Assembly: GCF_023276435.1 (NCBI RefSeq)
Contig: NZ_JALLPO010000046.1
Coordinates: 1 to 64,000 of the forward strand
Origin: Sphaerisporangium perillae
Lineage (GTDB): Bacteria > Actinomycetota > Actinomycetes > Streptosporangiales > Streptosporangiaceae
Reading direction: 5' to 3'
Length of the DNA stretch: 64,000 nt
This document shows, in pieces, positions 25,078-34,520 of the stretch (within the stretch, counting starts at the first letter, position 1; each line of letters begins with the position of its first letter). The notes under the pieces were generated by a model, which worked only from the letters and a program-made list of their open reading frames with translations, was not told the origin of the DNA and ran no database searches. Made by a program: the position numbers and the translations under genes.

Positions 25078-25458
25078 ATGGCTCGCCTGGTTGGCGTCGA
25101 CCTCCCCCGCGACAAGCGGCTGGAGATCGCTCTCACCTACATCTACGGAATCGGCCGCAGCCGCGCCCTCGAGATCCTGAACGCTACCGGGGTGAACGGG
25201 GACCTCCGGGTCCACCAGCTCTCCGACAGCGAACTGGTGCCGCTGCGCGACTACATCGAGGCCACCTTCAAAATCGAAGGTGACCTCCGCCGCGAGGTTC
25301 AGGCCGACATCCGTCGCAAGATCGAAATCGGCTGCTACCAGGGCATCCGACACCGCCGCGGCCTTCCCGTGCATGGTCAGCGTACGCAGACCAACGCGCG
25401 CACCCGTAAGGGCAAGAAGAAGACCGTGGCCGGCAAGAAGAAGCCCGGCAAGAAGTAG
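25078..25458 (+). CDS. rpsM: 30S ribosomal protein S13
   Basis: 126 residues from ATG 25078 ([20 protein letters not shown]), behind AAGGAGAATGCCCGACC. S13 forms bridges to the 50S subunit and contacts P-site t[24 protein letters not shown] is the family signature. The C-terminus is Lys-rich. The 205-base gap before it contains only small GC hairpins. Confidence 0.98.
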   Translation: MARLVGVDLPRDKRLEIALTYIYGIGRSRALEILNATGVNGDLRVHQLSDSELVPLRDYIEATFKIEGDLRREVQADIRRKIEIGCYQGIRHRRGLPVHGQRTQTNARTRKGKKKTVAGKKKPGKK

Positions 25459-25551
25459 TCCGCGACGGGGAGCCGAGCCGGGCCCTAGGCAGAGCCCGAA
25501 GCCGCGCCCCGTCCACGCAGCAGGACCGACCACCTCAGGAGATAGCGCTAC

Positions 25552-25956
25552 ATGCCTCCGAAGAGCCGCCAGGGTGCACCGAAAAAGGTGCGCCGCAAGG
25601 AAAAGAAGAACATCGCTCACGGGCACGCCCACATCAAGAGCACGTTCAACAACACCATCGTTTCGATCACCGACCCGACCGGGAATGTGATCGCCTGGGC
25701 CAGCGCCGGCCACGTCGGCTTCAAGGGCTCCCGCAAGTCCACGCCGTTCGCCGCGCAGATGGCCGCCGAGAACGCCGCGCGTCGTGCCATGGAGCACGGC
25801 ATGCGCAAGGTCGACGTCTTCGTGAAGGGCCCCGGGTCCGGTCGTGAGACCGCCATCCGGTCCCTCCAGGCCACCGGCCTGGAGGTGGGTTCCATCCAGG
25901 ACGTCACCCCCGTTCCCCACAACGGCTGCCGTCCGCCCAAGCGCCGCCGCGTCTGA
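25552..25956 (+). CDS. rpsK: 30S ribosomal protein S11
   Basis: 134 residues. S11 forms the mRNA exit site with S7. [21 protein letters not shown] and the C-terminal [18 protein letters not shown] are highly conserved. It has a strong CAGGAGATAGCG ribosome site. rpsD follows after 20 bases. Confidence 0.98.
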   Translation: MPPKSRQGAPKKVRRKEKKNIAHGHAHIKSTFNNTIVSITDPTGNVIAWASAGHVGFKGSRKSTPFAAQMAAENAARRAMEHGMRKVDVFVKGPGSGRETAIRSLQATGLEVGSIQDVTPVPHNGCRPPKRRRV

Positions 25957-25976
25957 GGCCCAGGAGATATTGAGAA

Positions 25977-26603
25977 ATGGCTCGTTACACCGGAGCGGAC
26001 TGCAAGCTCTGCCGCCGAGAGAAGACCAAGCTCTTCCTCAAGGGCAGCAAGTGTGAGTCCCCCAAGTGCCCCATCGAGATCCGTCCTTACCCCCCGGGTG
26101 AGCACGGTCGCGGGCGTCCCAAGGAGTCGGAGTACCAGCTCCAGCTCCGCGAGAAGCAGAAGACCCGCCGCATCTACGGCATCCTCGAGAAGCAGTTCCG
26201 CAACTACTACGAGGAAGCCAACCGCAAGTCGGGTAAGACGGGTGAGAACCTCCTCCAGATCCTGGAGAGCCGTCTCGACAACGTCGTCTTCCGCGCCGGC
26301 CTCGCCGTGTCCCGTGACGCCGCCCGCCAGCAGGTGCGCCACGGCCACATCACGGTCAACGGCAAGAAGGTCGACATCCCGTCGTACCGCGTGCGCGAGC
26401 ACGACATCATCGAGGTGCGCGAGAAGGCCCGGAACCTGATGCCGTACGAGGTGGCCCGCGCCACCACCGGCGACAGGACCATCCCGGCCTGGCTCGGCGT
26501 CGTCCCGGACAAGCTGCGCGTCCTCGTGCACCAGCTCCCGGTCCGCCAGCAGATCGACACCCAGGTCCAAGAGCAGCTGATCGTCGAGCTCTACTCCAAG
26601 TAA
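25977..26603 (+). CDS. rpsD: 30S ribosomal protein S4, zinc-binding type
   Basis: 208 residues. S4 is a primary 16S binder and a translational repressor in many bacteria. Four N-terminal cysteines at about 9, 12, 26 and 31 (DCKLCRREK and KCESPKC) form a zinc site, so this is the C+ form. The S4 RNA-binding domain is seen in [15 protein letters not shown]. The gene keeps its ancestral place between rpsK and rpoA; in several actinobacteria the alpha-operon S4 lacks these cysteines or the gene lies elsewhere. Confidence 0.97.
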   Translation: MARYTGADCKLCRREKTKLFLKGSKCESPKCPIEIRPYPPGEHGRGRPKESEYQLQLREKQKTRRIYGILEKQFRNYYEEANRKSGKTGENLLQILESRLDNVVFRAGLAVSRDAARQQVRHGHITVNGKKVDIPSYRVREHDIIEVREKARNLMPYEVARATTGDRTIPAWLGVVPDKLRVLVHQLPVRQQIDTQVQEQLIVELYSK

Positions 26604-26638
26604 AGCTCGCATAGGCTGGTTGCAGAGCCTGCTTCAGG

Positions 26639-26673
26639 AGCTGTACGGCCTCCTCAGAGGAGGCCGTACAGCT
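26639..26673 (+). terminator. Perfect 16-bp hairpin between rpsD and rpoA
   Basis: AGCTGTACGGCCTCCT at 26639-26654 is exactly complementary to 26658-26673 across the 3-base loop CAG. It lies 36 bases after the rpsD stop and 67 before rpoA. There is no T-tract. It may limit rpoA transcription relative to the ribosomal genes or be an RNase processing site. Confidence 0.75.
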
Positions 26674-26739
26674 TCGGCAGTGAAGAACACCGTCGCGGAG
26701 GTCAAATAGCGGGCCCCGCGGAACCAGGGGAGAACCCAC

Positions 26740-27756
26740 ATGCTCATCGCACAGCGCCCATCCCTCCTCGAGGAGTCGATCGAGGAGACCAGGTCCCGGT
26801 TCGTCATCGAGCCGCTGGAGCCGGGCTTCGGCTACACCATCGGCAACTCGCTGCGCCGCACGCTGCTGTCCTCCATCCCGGGGGCGGCGGTCACGAGCAT
26901 CCGCATCGAGGGCGTGTTGCACGAGTTCTCGACCGTGCCCGGGGTCAAGGAAGACGTCACCGACATCATCCTGAACCTCAAGGCGCTGGTCGTCTCCTCC
27001 GAGCACGACGAGCCGGTCGTGATGTACCTGCGCAAGCAGGGCCCCGGTGAGGTCACCGCGGCCGACATCGCGCCGCCCGCCGGTGTCGAGGTGCACAACC
27101 CCGACCTGCACATCGCCACCCTGAACGGCAAGGCGAAGCTCGAGATGGAGCTGACCGTCGAGCGCGGTCGCGGCTACGTCTCCGCCGCCCAGAACAAGCA
27201 GCCCGGCCAGGAGATCGGTCGCGTTCCCGTCGACTCGATCTACTCCCCGGTCCTCAAGGTGACCTACAAGGTCGAGGCCACCCGAGTCGAGCAGCGCACC
27301 GACTTCGACCGTCTGATCCTGGACGTCGAGACCAAGCCGTCCATGAAGCCCCGCGACGCGGTGGCCTCCGCCGGCAAGACGCTGGTCGAGCTGTTCGGCC
27401 TGGCCCGTGAGCTCAACGTCGAGGCCGAGGGCATCGACATCGGCCCCTCGCCGACGGACGCGGCGCTCGCCGCCGACCTGGCGCTGCCGATCGAGGAGCT
27501 GAACCTCACGGTCCGCTCCTACAACTGCCTCAAGCGCGAGGGCATCCACACCGTGGGCGAGCTGGTCGCGCGCAGCGAGCAGGACCTTCTCGATATAAGG
27601 AATTTCGGCGCCAAGTCGATCGAAGAGGTCAAGCAGAAGCTGCACGAGATGACGCTCGCGCTCAAGGACTCGCCTCCCGGGTTCGACCCGACCGCGGTCG
27701 CCGGCGGCGACTACGACGACGACGACGCCCGTTACGTCGAGACCGAGCAGTACTGA
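26740..27756 (+). CDS. rpoA: DNA-directed RNA polymerase alpha subunit
   Basis: 338 residues. The N-terminal dimerisation domain includes [20 protein letters not shown]. The C-terminal DNA-binding domain includes [22 protein letters not shown], and the tail is acidic (DYDDDDA). The start [16 protein letters not shown] is canonical, behind AGGGGAGAACCCAC. The hairpin upstream lies in the rpsD-rpoA gap. Confidence 0.99.
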   Translation: MLIAQRPSLLEESIEETRSRFVIEPLEPGFGYTIGNSLRRTLLSSIPGAAVTSIRIEGVLHEFSTVPGVKEDVTDIILNLKALVVSSEHDEPVVMYLRKQGPGEVTAADIAPPAGVEVHNPDLHIATLNGKAKLEMELTVERGRGYVSAAQNKQPGQEIGRVPVDSIYSPVLKVTYKVEATRVEQRTDFDRLILDVETKPSMKPRDAVASAGKTLVELFGLARELNVEAEGIDIGPSPTDAALAADLALPIEELNLTVRSYNCLKREGIHTVGELVARSEQDLLDIRNFGAKSIEEVKQKLHEMTLALKDSPPGFDPTAVAGGDYDDDDARYVETEQY

Positions 27757-27802
27757 TCGGTTCCGGCCGGCGGCCTGAGCCTTTCATCGCATTTTCTGTC
27801 AA

Positions 27803-27836
27803 CGGGAGCCTCGTCGAGCCTCGACCGGGGCTCCCG
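27803..27836 (+). terminator. Hairpin between rpoA and rplQ
   Basis: CGGGAGCC at 27803-27810 pairs with GGCTCCCG at 27829-27836, and TCG/CGA can pair inside. It lies 47 bases after rpoA. Confidence 0.5.
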
Positions 27837-27891
27837 GCCTGACTCCGGTACCTGACACGGCCGGAGCGGGTTATCCCAAAGGAGAACGATC

Positions 27892-28467
27892 ATGCCCAAG
27901 CCTGCCAAGGGCGCACGTCTTGGTGGTAGCCCGGCCCACGAGCGGCTGATCCTGGCGAACCTCGCCACTCAGCTGTTCCAGCACGGCCGCATCCGCACCA
28001 CCGAGACCAAGGCCAAGCGCCTTCGGCCGCTGGCCGAGCGTCTCATCACGAAGGCGAAGAAGGGCGACATCCACAACCGCCGCCAGGTCCTGACCGTGGT
28101 CAAGGACAAGGGCGTCGTCCACCACCTGTTCACCGAGATCGCTCCGACCTTCGCCGAGCGTCCCGGTGGCTACACCCGGATCACCAAGCTCGGCCCGCGC
28201 AAGGGCGACAACGCCCCGATGGCGCTGATCGAGCTGGTCTCCGAGCCGCTGAACGCGGTCACCACGACCCGTACGGCGCCCGCCGCCGCACCGGCCGCCG
28301 CCCCCGCCGAGGAGATCGTCGAGCTCCCCGCGGACGACGCCACCGCGGCCTCTGCCGACGAGACCCCGGCCGACGCGGCGCCCTCGGACGCTGCTCCGGC
28401 CGACGAGGCTCCGTCGGACGCGGCTCCCGCGGACGAGAAGACCGAGTCCAAGAAGGACGAGGCCTGA
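27892..28467 (+). CDS. rplQ: 50S ribosomal protein L17 with acidic Ala/Pro-rich tail
   Basis: 191 residues. The first 120 or so are ordinary L17 ([20 protein letters not shown], then [18 protein letters not shown]). The last 70 residues are a low-complexity tail of Ala, Pro, Asp and Glu with imperfect [16 protein letters not shown]-type repeats, absent from shorter homologues such as the E. coli protein. The ribosome site AAAGGAGAACG is strong. truA follows after a hairpin. Confidence 0.97.
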   Translation: MPKPAKGARLGGSPAHERLILANLATQLFQHGRIRTTETKAKRLRPLAERLITKAKKGDIHNRRQVLTVVKDKGVVHHLFTEIAPTFAERPGGYTRITKLGPRKGDNAPMALIELVSEPLNAVTTTRTAPAAAPAAAPAEEIVELPADDATAASADETPADAAPSDAAPADEAPSDAAPADEKTESKKDEA

Positions 28468-28520
28468 TCTCGTAGTGGTGACGGCCGGGGGCCTCGCCTC
28501 CCGGCCACTGATGATCGCGA

Positions 28521-28557
28521 ACGGGCCCAGCGCACTGATCCGGTGTGCTGGGCCCGT
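28521..28557 (+). terminator. Hairpin between rplQ and truA
   Basis: ACGGGCCCAGCGCAC at 28521-28535 pairs with 28543-28557, with one wobble and a 7-base loop. It overlaps the region where longer truA ORFs would start, which argues for the later truA start. Confidence 0.7.
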
Positions 28558-28578
28558 CGTCGTCGGAGGGCGAACGTG

Positions 28579-29511
28579 ATGCCAGAGGGGGCTTCGGTGC
28601 TGAGTTCGGACGCGGTGCCGCACACGGTGCCTGTGGTGCCGCCGGTGGGAACGGTGCGGCTCCGGCTTGATCTCGCCTACGAGGGCACCGAGTTCTCCGG
28701 CTGGGCACGCCAGCCCGGGCTGCGCACCGTCCAAGGGGAGCTCGAAGCGGCACTCGGCCGCATCTTGCGCCTCGACCCCGCCCCCTCCCTGACGGTCGCC
28801 GGCCGCACGGACGCGGGCGTGCACGCGCGCGGCCAGGTGGCCCACGTGGACCTCCCCGCCGAAGCCCTGCGGGCCGTCGAGGGACGCAGGAGCGGAGCAG
28901 TGGACATGAGCGCGGCTCAGCGCCGCTCCGCGCTCGTCCGCCGCCTGGCCGGGGTCCTGCCACCAGATGTACGGGTTCAAGCCGTCACAGAGGCTCCTGA
29001 GGGCTTCGACGCCCGTTTCTCCGCGCTCTCCCGGCGCTACGCCTACCGCGTCTGCGACGCCCCCGGCGGCGGCGACCCGCTCCGCAGGCGCGAAGTCCTC
29101 TGGTACCCCCGGCCACTCGACGTGGACCGGATGAACGCGGCGGCCGTGCACCTGCTCGGCGAGCACGACTTCGCCGCGTTCTGCAAGCGGAGAGACGGCG
29201 CCACCACCATCCGGGAACTCCAGCGCCTGGAGTGGACGCGCGACGCCGAGGGCCTGCTGGTCGCCACCGTCGTCGCGGACGCCTTCTGCCACTCCATGGT
29301 GCGTGCCCTGGTGGGATGCCTCCTGGCCGTCGGCGAAGGGCACAGGCCCGTCGAGTGGCCCGCAGACGTACTGCTCAACGCCGTGCGCGACTCCGGGGTG
29401 AACGTCGCGGCCGCCCACGGCCTGTGCCTGGAAGAGGTCCGCTACCCCGAGGACGGCGCCCTCACCCACCGCGCCCAGCAAACCCGCCGCATCCGCACCC
29501 TCGGCCCCTAA
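28579..29511 (+). CDS. truA: tRNA pseudouridine(38-40) synthase
   Basis: 310 residues from ATG 28579, with a GTG one codon earlier as alternative; both follow GGAGG at 28564-28568. TruA converts uridines 38-40 of the anticodon arm to pseudouridine. The catalytic aspartate lies in [35 protein letters not shown] and [11 protein letters not shown] are further family segments. It ends the alpha operon, as in many actinobacteria. Confidence 0.96.
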   Translation: MPEGASVLSSDAVPHTVPVVPPVGTVRLRLDLAYEGTEFSGWARQPGLRTVQGELEAALGRILRLDPAPSLTVAGRTDAGVHARGQVAHVDLPAEALRAVEGRRSGAVDMSAAQRRSALVRRLAGVLPPDVRVQAVTEAPEGFDARFSALSRRYAYRVCDAPGGGDPLRRREVLWYPRPLDVDRMNAAAVHLLGEHDFAAFCKRRDGATTIRELQRLEWTRDAEGLLVATVVADAFCHSMVRALVGCLLAVGEGHRPVEWPADVLLNAVRDSGVNVAAAHGLCLEEVRYPEDGALTHRAQQTRRIRTLGP

Positions 29512-29538
29512 CCACTCCAGCCAGGCGGCCCCGTCTCC

Positions 29539-29631
29539 CGATCGCCCGTGCGGGTGCTCAGTCGGTGTTGTGCTGTTCGATCACTTGTGCTGGTGCTCAG
29601 CCGGTGACTCGCTTCTCGATCACTCGTGCTG
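29539..29631. repeat. 39-bp tandem repeat spanning the 3' end of the giant Pro-rich gene
   Basis: Two 39-base units, 29539-29577 and 29578-29616, and a partial third from 29617 share CGATC-C-(T/C)GTGC-GGTGCTCAG-CGGTG. The stop of the minus-strand gene lies in the middle unit. Read past its stop in the same frame, the sequence again encodes a diverged version of its last residues (RVIEKRVTG, then QVIEQHNTD). Confidence 0.6.
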
Positions 29632-32600
29632 TGTAATCGCGGAAGGCACCGCTGACCGGTCCGAGGTCCTTCTCCTGGGTGGTCGGCGTGTGGCCGTCGG
29701 CGTAGGTCGCGAAGCTGAACACGATGTAACGGCCCCAGACCAGCCCAGCGGCGTATCCGCCGGAGATGTCGGCCTTGTCCGCGCCGCTTCCGGTGGCACC
29801 CGCCAGCCCGCGGAACCACACGGTCTTCGCCAGGTTCTTCTTCTTGTCCGCCGCGACCGCCGCCTCCTTGGTCGGGAACACGGCGATGCCCGTCGTCACC
29901 GCGTATTGCCGTTTGGCGTCGACGTACGTCGCCCGCAGGACGCGGCTGCACTTCTGCCGCTTCAGCGCCGTGGCGAAGGTGCCCACGGCGACCTTGTCGC
30001 ACCGTGCGGTGATGTTCACCTTGGTCCACGTGTAGGTACGCCCCCCGATCGACACGCGCTTTCGGGGGAACGCCTCCTTCAGGGTGAGCTTCTTGGGGTC
30101 ACTCTGCTCGGAGTCGAGCACGGTGGTAGCGGCAGGCGTCGGCTCCGGAGTAGGTGGCTCGATCGACTCCTCGGGTACCTCGACGTCCACGGACGGCAGC
30201 GGCTGGGGCAGCGCCACCGGAGTGTTGCCGGCGTTGTAGGCCTGGTAGCCGAAGTACGCGGCGGTGCCGATGGCGGCGATCGCCACGGCCACGCCTGCCG
30301 CCAGTACCACCCTCTTCCCGGAACGGGGAGGCGGCTGCGGGGAACCCCCTTCGGCGGGTGGCCCCGGCGGAGCGGCGCCCGGTGGGATGAACGGCGGCCG
30401 CTCCACCACTGCCCCTGAACCCGTCGGCTGCTCGCCGCTAGAACCTCCGGAGGGTGCCCCGAGACTCCCAAGACCTGCGGATACTCCGGAGCCTCCAGCA
30501 GCCGCGGAACCCCCCGAGCCTCCAGGACCCGCGGATGCTCCCGCGCTTCCCAGACCCGTGGACGCTCCCGCGCTTCCGGGACCGGCGGCTGCCCTCGAGC
30601 CTCCAAGACCCGTGGATGCCGCCGGGCCTCCAGGACCTGTGGTCGTTCCGAGGCTTCCAAGAGCCGTGGGTGCTCCTGGGCTTCCAGGGCCTGTGGATGT
30701 TCCCACGCCTCCAAGAGCCGTGGGTGCGCCCGAGCCCCCAGGCTCCGCGGACCGTTCGGCGTCTGGGCGCCCAAGCCCCGTAGATCGTTCGGCACCCGGG
30801 CCTGCAAGGCCTGCGGGACGTTCGGCGTCCCGGCCTCCAGAGCCGGCGGGACGCTCTCCCCGAGTGATGGCGGTGCTCGGCGTGGAGATGCCGATGGCGG
30901 GGCCGCCGCTCGGGGACGAGCCCTGAGCGGACGGGGCCGGGGGCGCGGGAAGCGCCAGCGAAGAAAGGCTCCGGGGCGCCGGCGGCAGCGGCGTCCCCGG
31001 GGGCGGCGCGGGCGGAAGACCGGACGCGGACACTGGCGACTGCGGGGCGCCGGGGGACGATCCGAGCCGGTGGTGCGCGCCGCCGGCCGACCCGGGCGAG
31101 TGCTGCGTGCCTGTGCCTGATCCGGGCTGATGTTGCGTTCCTGCGCCCGTGCCCGATCCGGGCTGTTGTTGCGTGCCTGTGCCTGATCCGAGCGGGTGTT
31201 GCGTGCTCGCGGACGAGCCCGGTGATTGCGATGTGCCCGTAGGCGCGATGGGCGAGAGCGCGTCACTAGTGAGGGGCGCGGGCGGGAGCGGCGTACCGGG
31301 CACCCGCCCTGGCTTCACCGGACGGGCATGGCCCGACCCGGCAGCCGCCGGCCCGGCAGTCCCGGGGTCGGCCGGCGACGGGCGGTCCAGGGACGGGCGG
31401 TCCAAGGGGGACAAGGTCATCGGCGCGGGCGGCAGCGGGGTGCCGGGTGGCGGCGCGGGAGGCAGGGCGGCCTTCGGCGGAGGCCCAGCCTGCGAACGCC
31501 CGATGACCGACGGCACCGCCCCCTTGAGCGCGGCCGACGGATCGGATGAGACAGGCGACGTGGACCTCGTCGATGGATCGGACGAGGCGGGCGGCTTGAG
31601 CGGCGTCGATGGATCCGAGGGGGCGAGTGGCTTGGACGGTGTCGACGCCGGAGACGCCCCGGTGTCCGTGGCCTCACCCGGTACCCCGGCGAGCGCCGGC
31701 GACCCCGGGGACTTGGAAGTACCGCTGGTCGGCTCTGTGCCGGCAGGCTCCGAGGTGCCGCTGGTCCTCCGTGATCCCGCAGGTTCGGAGGTGCCGTCGG
31801 TCATTGGCGATCCGGCAGGTTCGGAGCTGCTGCCGGTCGTCCGTGATCCGGCAGGTTCCGAGGTGTCGCTGGTCGTTCGTGTTCCGGCAGGTTCGGAGGT
31901 GCTGCTGGTCGTTCGTGGTCCCGCGGGCTCGAAGGAGCCGCTGGCCATCGGCGATCCGGCGGTCTCCGGCTGCGATGTCTCCGGAGGTGACGCGGGCGCC
32001 GGTGGGCGCGGAGCCGGTACGGAGGGTGCGGGGACCGGCGGCGGCGAGGGCGCGGGGATGGACGGAGAAGGCCGGGGGCCCGGCGCGGGCGGGGTCGGCG
32101 GCTGAGACGGCGGAGTGCCGCCCGAGGAAGTCTCGGACTTCTCACCCTGCACGACATCACCGGAGGCCGCCTCGGCCTGCGAGGGGGGAGGCCAGACCGG
32201 AACGTCGCCCGGGAGAGGCGGGTGCACCGGACGTGTACGCCCAGAAGGCGACCCCTGGGAGGCGGCCGCGCCTCCACGGGCGGCGTCGCCCGGCAGACCC
32301 GAACTGCCGGAGGTCACGGCGTTACCCGGAGGAACATCGGCGCCCGAGTGTACGGGGCCACCTGGCGTGGGGGCCGTCTCGGTGGGCGGGAGCCAGAGCG
32401 CGTCTCGCGCACCCATTGTGGCGTCTCGCGACCCGGCCGACGGCGCGTCTTGCGGTGTCACAGAGCCGGGTAGCGCAGGCGCTGCCCACTGTGCGCCCCC
32501 GGGGGCAGGTGGTGCCGCGTCCAGGGGTACCGGCGATGTGGACTGCGCGTCCTGCGGTATCGCTGGTGTCCAGCGTGCGCCGTGCGGTGCGGGCGAGGTG

Positions 32601-34429
32601 GATTGTGCGTCCTGTGTCGGCGACGGTCCCCATTGGGCGTCCTGGGGGACCGGTGGTGTGGCGTCCTGCGGCATGGGAGGCACCGCATCCTGGGGAGCCG
32701 GCCCGGTCCAGGGTGCGTTCGGTAGCGCGGTGGGTGCCCATTGGGCGTTCTGTGGCGCCGGCGGTGTCGGAGAAGCGTTGCCCGGAACCGGCGGCGCCCA
32801 TGGCCTGCCCTGCGGAGCCGACGGCCCCCAAGACCCGGACTGTGGGGCCGAGGGTGCCCACGGATCGTTCGGCGAGGACGGTGGTGCCCACGGATCGTTC
32901 TGCGGAGGCGGCGGTGTCCACGGCCCGTCTTGCGCGGTCGGTGGCGTCCACGGCCCGTTCTGCGGGGCGGGTGGCGTCCACGGCCCGTTCTGCGCGGCGG
33001 GTGGCGTCGAGGGCTCATCTTGCGTGGTGGGTGGCGTCCAGGATCCGTGCTGGGGAGGCGGCGGAGTCCAGGGACCGTTCTGTTGCGGAGGCGGCGGAGT
33101 CCACGGGCCGTGCTGCGGGGCGGGTGGCGTCCACGGAGCGTCCTGCGGCGATGCCGCGTTCCAGGACGGGCCGTCTTGACCCTGCGGAGAGTGGCTCCCG
33201 GAAGCGCCTTGCGAGGGAGAGGGGGTCCAGGAAGGGGCGCCGTAGGAAGGTCGCGTCGCCTGAGAAGAGGACTGCGGTGGCTGGGGAGAGGAGTGCGGCG
33301 GCTGCGGCGCGTCCTGTGGGGGCGGGGGTGCGTCCTGCGGGATCGGCGTCACTACCCCTGGTGGAGGGAACCACGAGCTCGGAGGGGAGAGCGGCTCCTG
33401 AGGGGGAGCCTCCGGAGGGAGGACCACGGGCGCCGGCCAGAGTTGCATGTCACCGGGCGAGCGGTGCGCGGGTGGGGACTGCCAGGTCGAGGCGTTGGAC
33501 CCGCCAGGGCCACCGGCCCCCGTGGACGTGCCAGGGCCGCCAGGAGCGCCGGTTCCGCTTGAAAGGCCTGAGCTGCCTGGGCCGCCAGTCCCGGTGGGAG
33601 TGCCCGGTGTGCCGGTCCCGGGGAGAATGCCGGAGCTGCTGCTCGATGTGCCGGTTCCGGTTGATATGCCCGGGCTGCCTGGACCGCTGGTTTCGGTTGG
33701 GAAGGTTGAGCTGCCCGGGGTGCCGGTTCCAGTGGGAACGTCTGGGCTGGGTGTGGGGGGAAGGCCTGGGCCGTCCAGGGTGCTCGGCCGGTTGTGCGCC
33801 TCTGGGGTGCCCGGGGTGTGCGAGGCGGCCGGGTGGCTCGGCTGGTCCGATGATGAGGTGGGTCGGATGGCGTGCTGGCCGGTGGTGGGGAAAGTGCCGG
33901 GCAGGTCCTCAGGGCGAGGTGCGGGGGGTCCGGTGGGTGCGCTCGCGGAACGCCCGTGCCGGTAGGTCTGCTGGGGCGGCTGGTCAGGATCGAACCACTC
34001 GTAGTCGAGCGGGAAGCGCCCGGCGGGATCCCAGGAGTGGGCGCCCGTGGGCCCGATGGGAGAAGGGCGGTCCGTGGGCCCGATGGCCGAGGGGCGGTCC
34101 GTTGGGGCGTCGCCAGAGGTAGGGACGGCCGTCTCCTTGGCCGAGGCGAGGCCCCTTGTGTCCGGGGCGGAGGCGAGGTCCCTGGTGTCGTTGGCGGCGG
34201 CGAGGCCCCTCGGGTCCTTGGTGGAAGTGAGGCCTCTCGCGTCGTTCGCGGTGGAGAGCCTCACCTCCTGGGTCGAGTCGGGGTCCGCCATGCTCTGGTC
34301 GGTCCGCGGCACGTGCGGGCGCGCCTGCCCGAAGCTCGGGGGTGGCATTGCCGGAGCCCCCGAGTTCTCGGTCTCGCGTTCGTGCTCGGATCCGGAATCC
34401 TGGCCACGCATACGCGGAAGCGTATCCAC
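29597..34429 (-). CDS. Giant proline-rich single-pass membrane protein with extracytoplasmic domain
   Basis: 1610 residues from a GTG at 34429; ATG 34411 is an alternative and neither has a strong ribosome site. Residues 1-1370 are low complexity: Pro/Ser/Thr/Gly-rich, with about 10-residue PQNGPWTPPA-type repeats near 420-640 and GTSEPAGSRTT-type repeats near 830-910. RSGKR precedes one helix at about 1374-1395, implying N-inside topology. The last 170 residues form a compact domain with two cysteines 17 apart and ATYADGHTPTTQE. That domain resembles the one in the neighbour at 34521-36272, so the two are paralogues. I recognise no named family. Codon bias and the shared domain support the frame over long antisense ORFs. 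Confidence 0.8.
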   Translation of the reverse strand: MDTLPRMRGQDSGSEHERETENSGAPAMPPPSFGQARPHVPRTDQSMADPDSTQEVRLSTANDARGLTSTKDPRGLAAANDTRDLASAPDTRGLASAKETAVPTSGDAPTDRPSAIGPTDRPSPIGPTGAHSWDPAGRFPLDYEWFDPDQPPQQTYRHGRSASAPTGPPAPRPEDLPGTFPTTGQHAIRPTSSSDQPSHPAASHTPGTPEAHNRPSTLDGPGLPPTPSPDVPTGTGTPGSSTFPTETSGPGSPGISTGTGTSSSSSGILPGTGTPGTPTGTGGPGSSGLSSGTGAPGGPGTSTGAGGPGGSNASTWQSPPAHRSPGDMQLWPAPVVLPPEAPPQEPLSPPSSWFPPPGVVTPIPQDAPPPPQDAPQPPHSSPQPPQSSSQATRPSYGAPSWTPSPSQGASGSHSPQGQDGPSWNAASPQDAPWTPPAPQHGPWTPPPPQQNGPWTPPPPQHGSWTPPTTQDEPSTPPAAQNGPWTPPAPQNGPWTPPTAQDGPWTPPPPQNDPWAPPSSPNDPWAPSAPQSGSWGPSAPQGRPWAPPVPGNASPTPPAPQNAQWAPTALPNAPWTGPAPQDAVPPMPQDATPPVPQDAQWGPSPTQDAQSTSPAPHGARWTPAIPQDAQSTSPVPLDAAPPAPGGAQWAAPALPGSVTPQDAPSAGSRDATMGARDALWLPPTETAPTPGGPVHSGADVPPGNAVTSGSSGLPGDAARGGAAASQGSPSGRTRPVHPPLPGDVPVWPPPSQAEAASGDVVQGEKSETSSGGTPPSQPPTPPAPGPRPSPSIPAPSPPPVPAPSVPAPRPPAPASPPETSQPETAGSPMASGSFEPAGPRTTSSTSEPAGTRTTSDTSEPAGSRTTGSSSEPAGSPMTDGTSEPAGSRRTSGTSEPAGTEPTSGTSKSPGSPALAGVPGEATDTGASPASTPSKPLAPSDPSTPLKPPASSDPSTRSTSPVSSDPSAALKGAVPSVIGRSQAGPPPKAALPPAPPPGTPLPPAPMTLSPLDRPSLDRPSPADPGTAGPAAAGSGHARPVKPGRVPGTPLPPAPLTSDALSPIAPTGTSQSPGSSASTQHPLGSGTGTQQQPGSGTGAGTQHQPGSGTGTQHSPGSAGGAHHRLGSSPGAPQSPVSASGLPPAPPPGTPLPPAPRSLSSLALPAPPAPSAQGSSPSGGPAIGISTPSTAITRGERPAGSGGRDAERPAGLAGPGAERSTGLGRPDAERSAEPGGSGAPTALGGVGTSTGPGSPGAPTALGSLGTTTGPGGPAASTGLGGSRAAAGPGSAGASTGLGSAGASAGPGGSGGSAAAGGSGVSAGLGSLGAPSGGSSGEQPTGSGAVVERPPFIPPGAAPPGPPAEGGSPQPPPRSGKRVVLAAGVAVAIAAIGTAAYFGYQAYNAGNTPVALPQPLPSVDVEVPEESIEPPTPEPTPAATTVLDSEQSDPKKLTLKEAFPRKRVSIGGRTYTWTKVNITARCDKVAVGTFATALKRQKCSRVLRATYVDAKRQYAVTTGIAVFPTKEAAVAADKKKNLAKTVWFRGLAGATGSGADKADISGGYAAGLVWGRYIVFSFATYADGHTPTTQEKDLGPVSGAFRDYTARVIEKRVTG
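32470..33180. repeat. Region of about 30-bp degenerate coding repeats
   Basis: Dozens of imperfect units of about 30 bases, recognisable by recurring GGTGTCCACGG and CCGTTCTGC words on the plus strand, encode the PQ-x-GPWTPP decapeptides of the giant minus-strand protein. Units differ by scattered substitutions, so they are old repeats with some recent-looking duplicates around 32,900-33,020. There are no unique spacers, so it is not a CRISPR array. Confidence 0.75.
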
Positions 34430-34520
34430 AGTCGAAGATCCGCATACCGCTATGGGCGTTTCCCGGTCTAGCTCGACAGTCGGTTTGTCCGGTTAATTGG
34501 GTTTGTGGGCGATTTAGGAG

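Noticed and set aside
30264-32105. Several plus-strand Gly/Pro/Asp-rich ORFs (for example 31149-32105)
   Set aside because: They are complements of the low-complexity repeats of the minus-strand gene and lack starts with ribosome sites.
32470-33180. CRISPR-like regular repeats
   Set aside because: Units of about 30 bases follow each other without unique spacers and keep an open reading frame, so they are coding repeats.
31609-34122. 837-codon plus-strand frame opposite the giant Pro-rich gene
   Set aside because: Arg/Ser/Pro-rich composition typical of a shadow. The minus frame instead has a membrane helix, a conserved paralogous domain and protein-level repeats.
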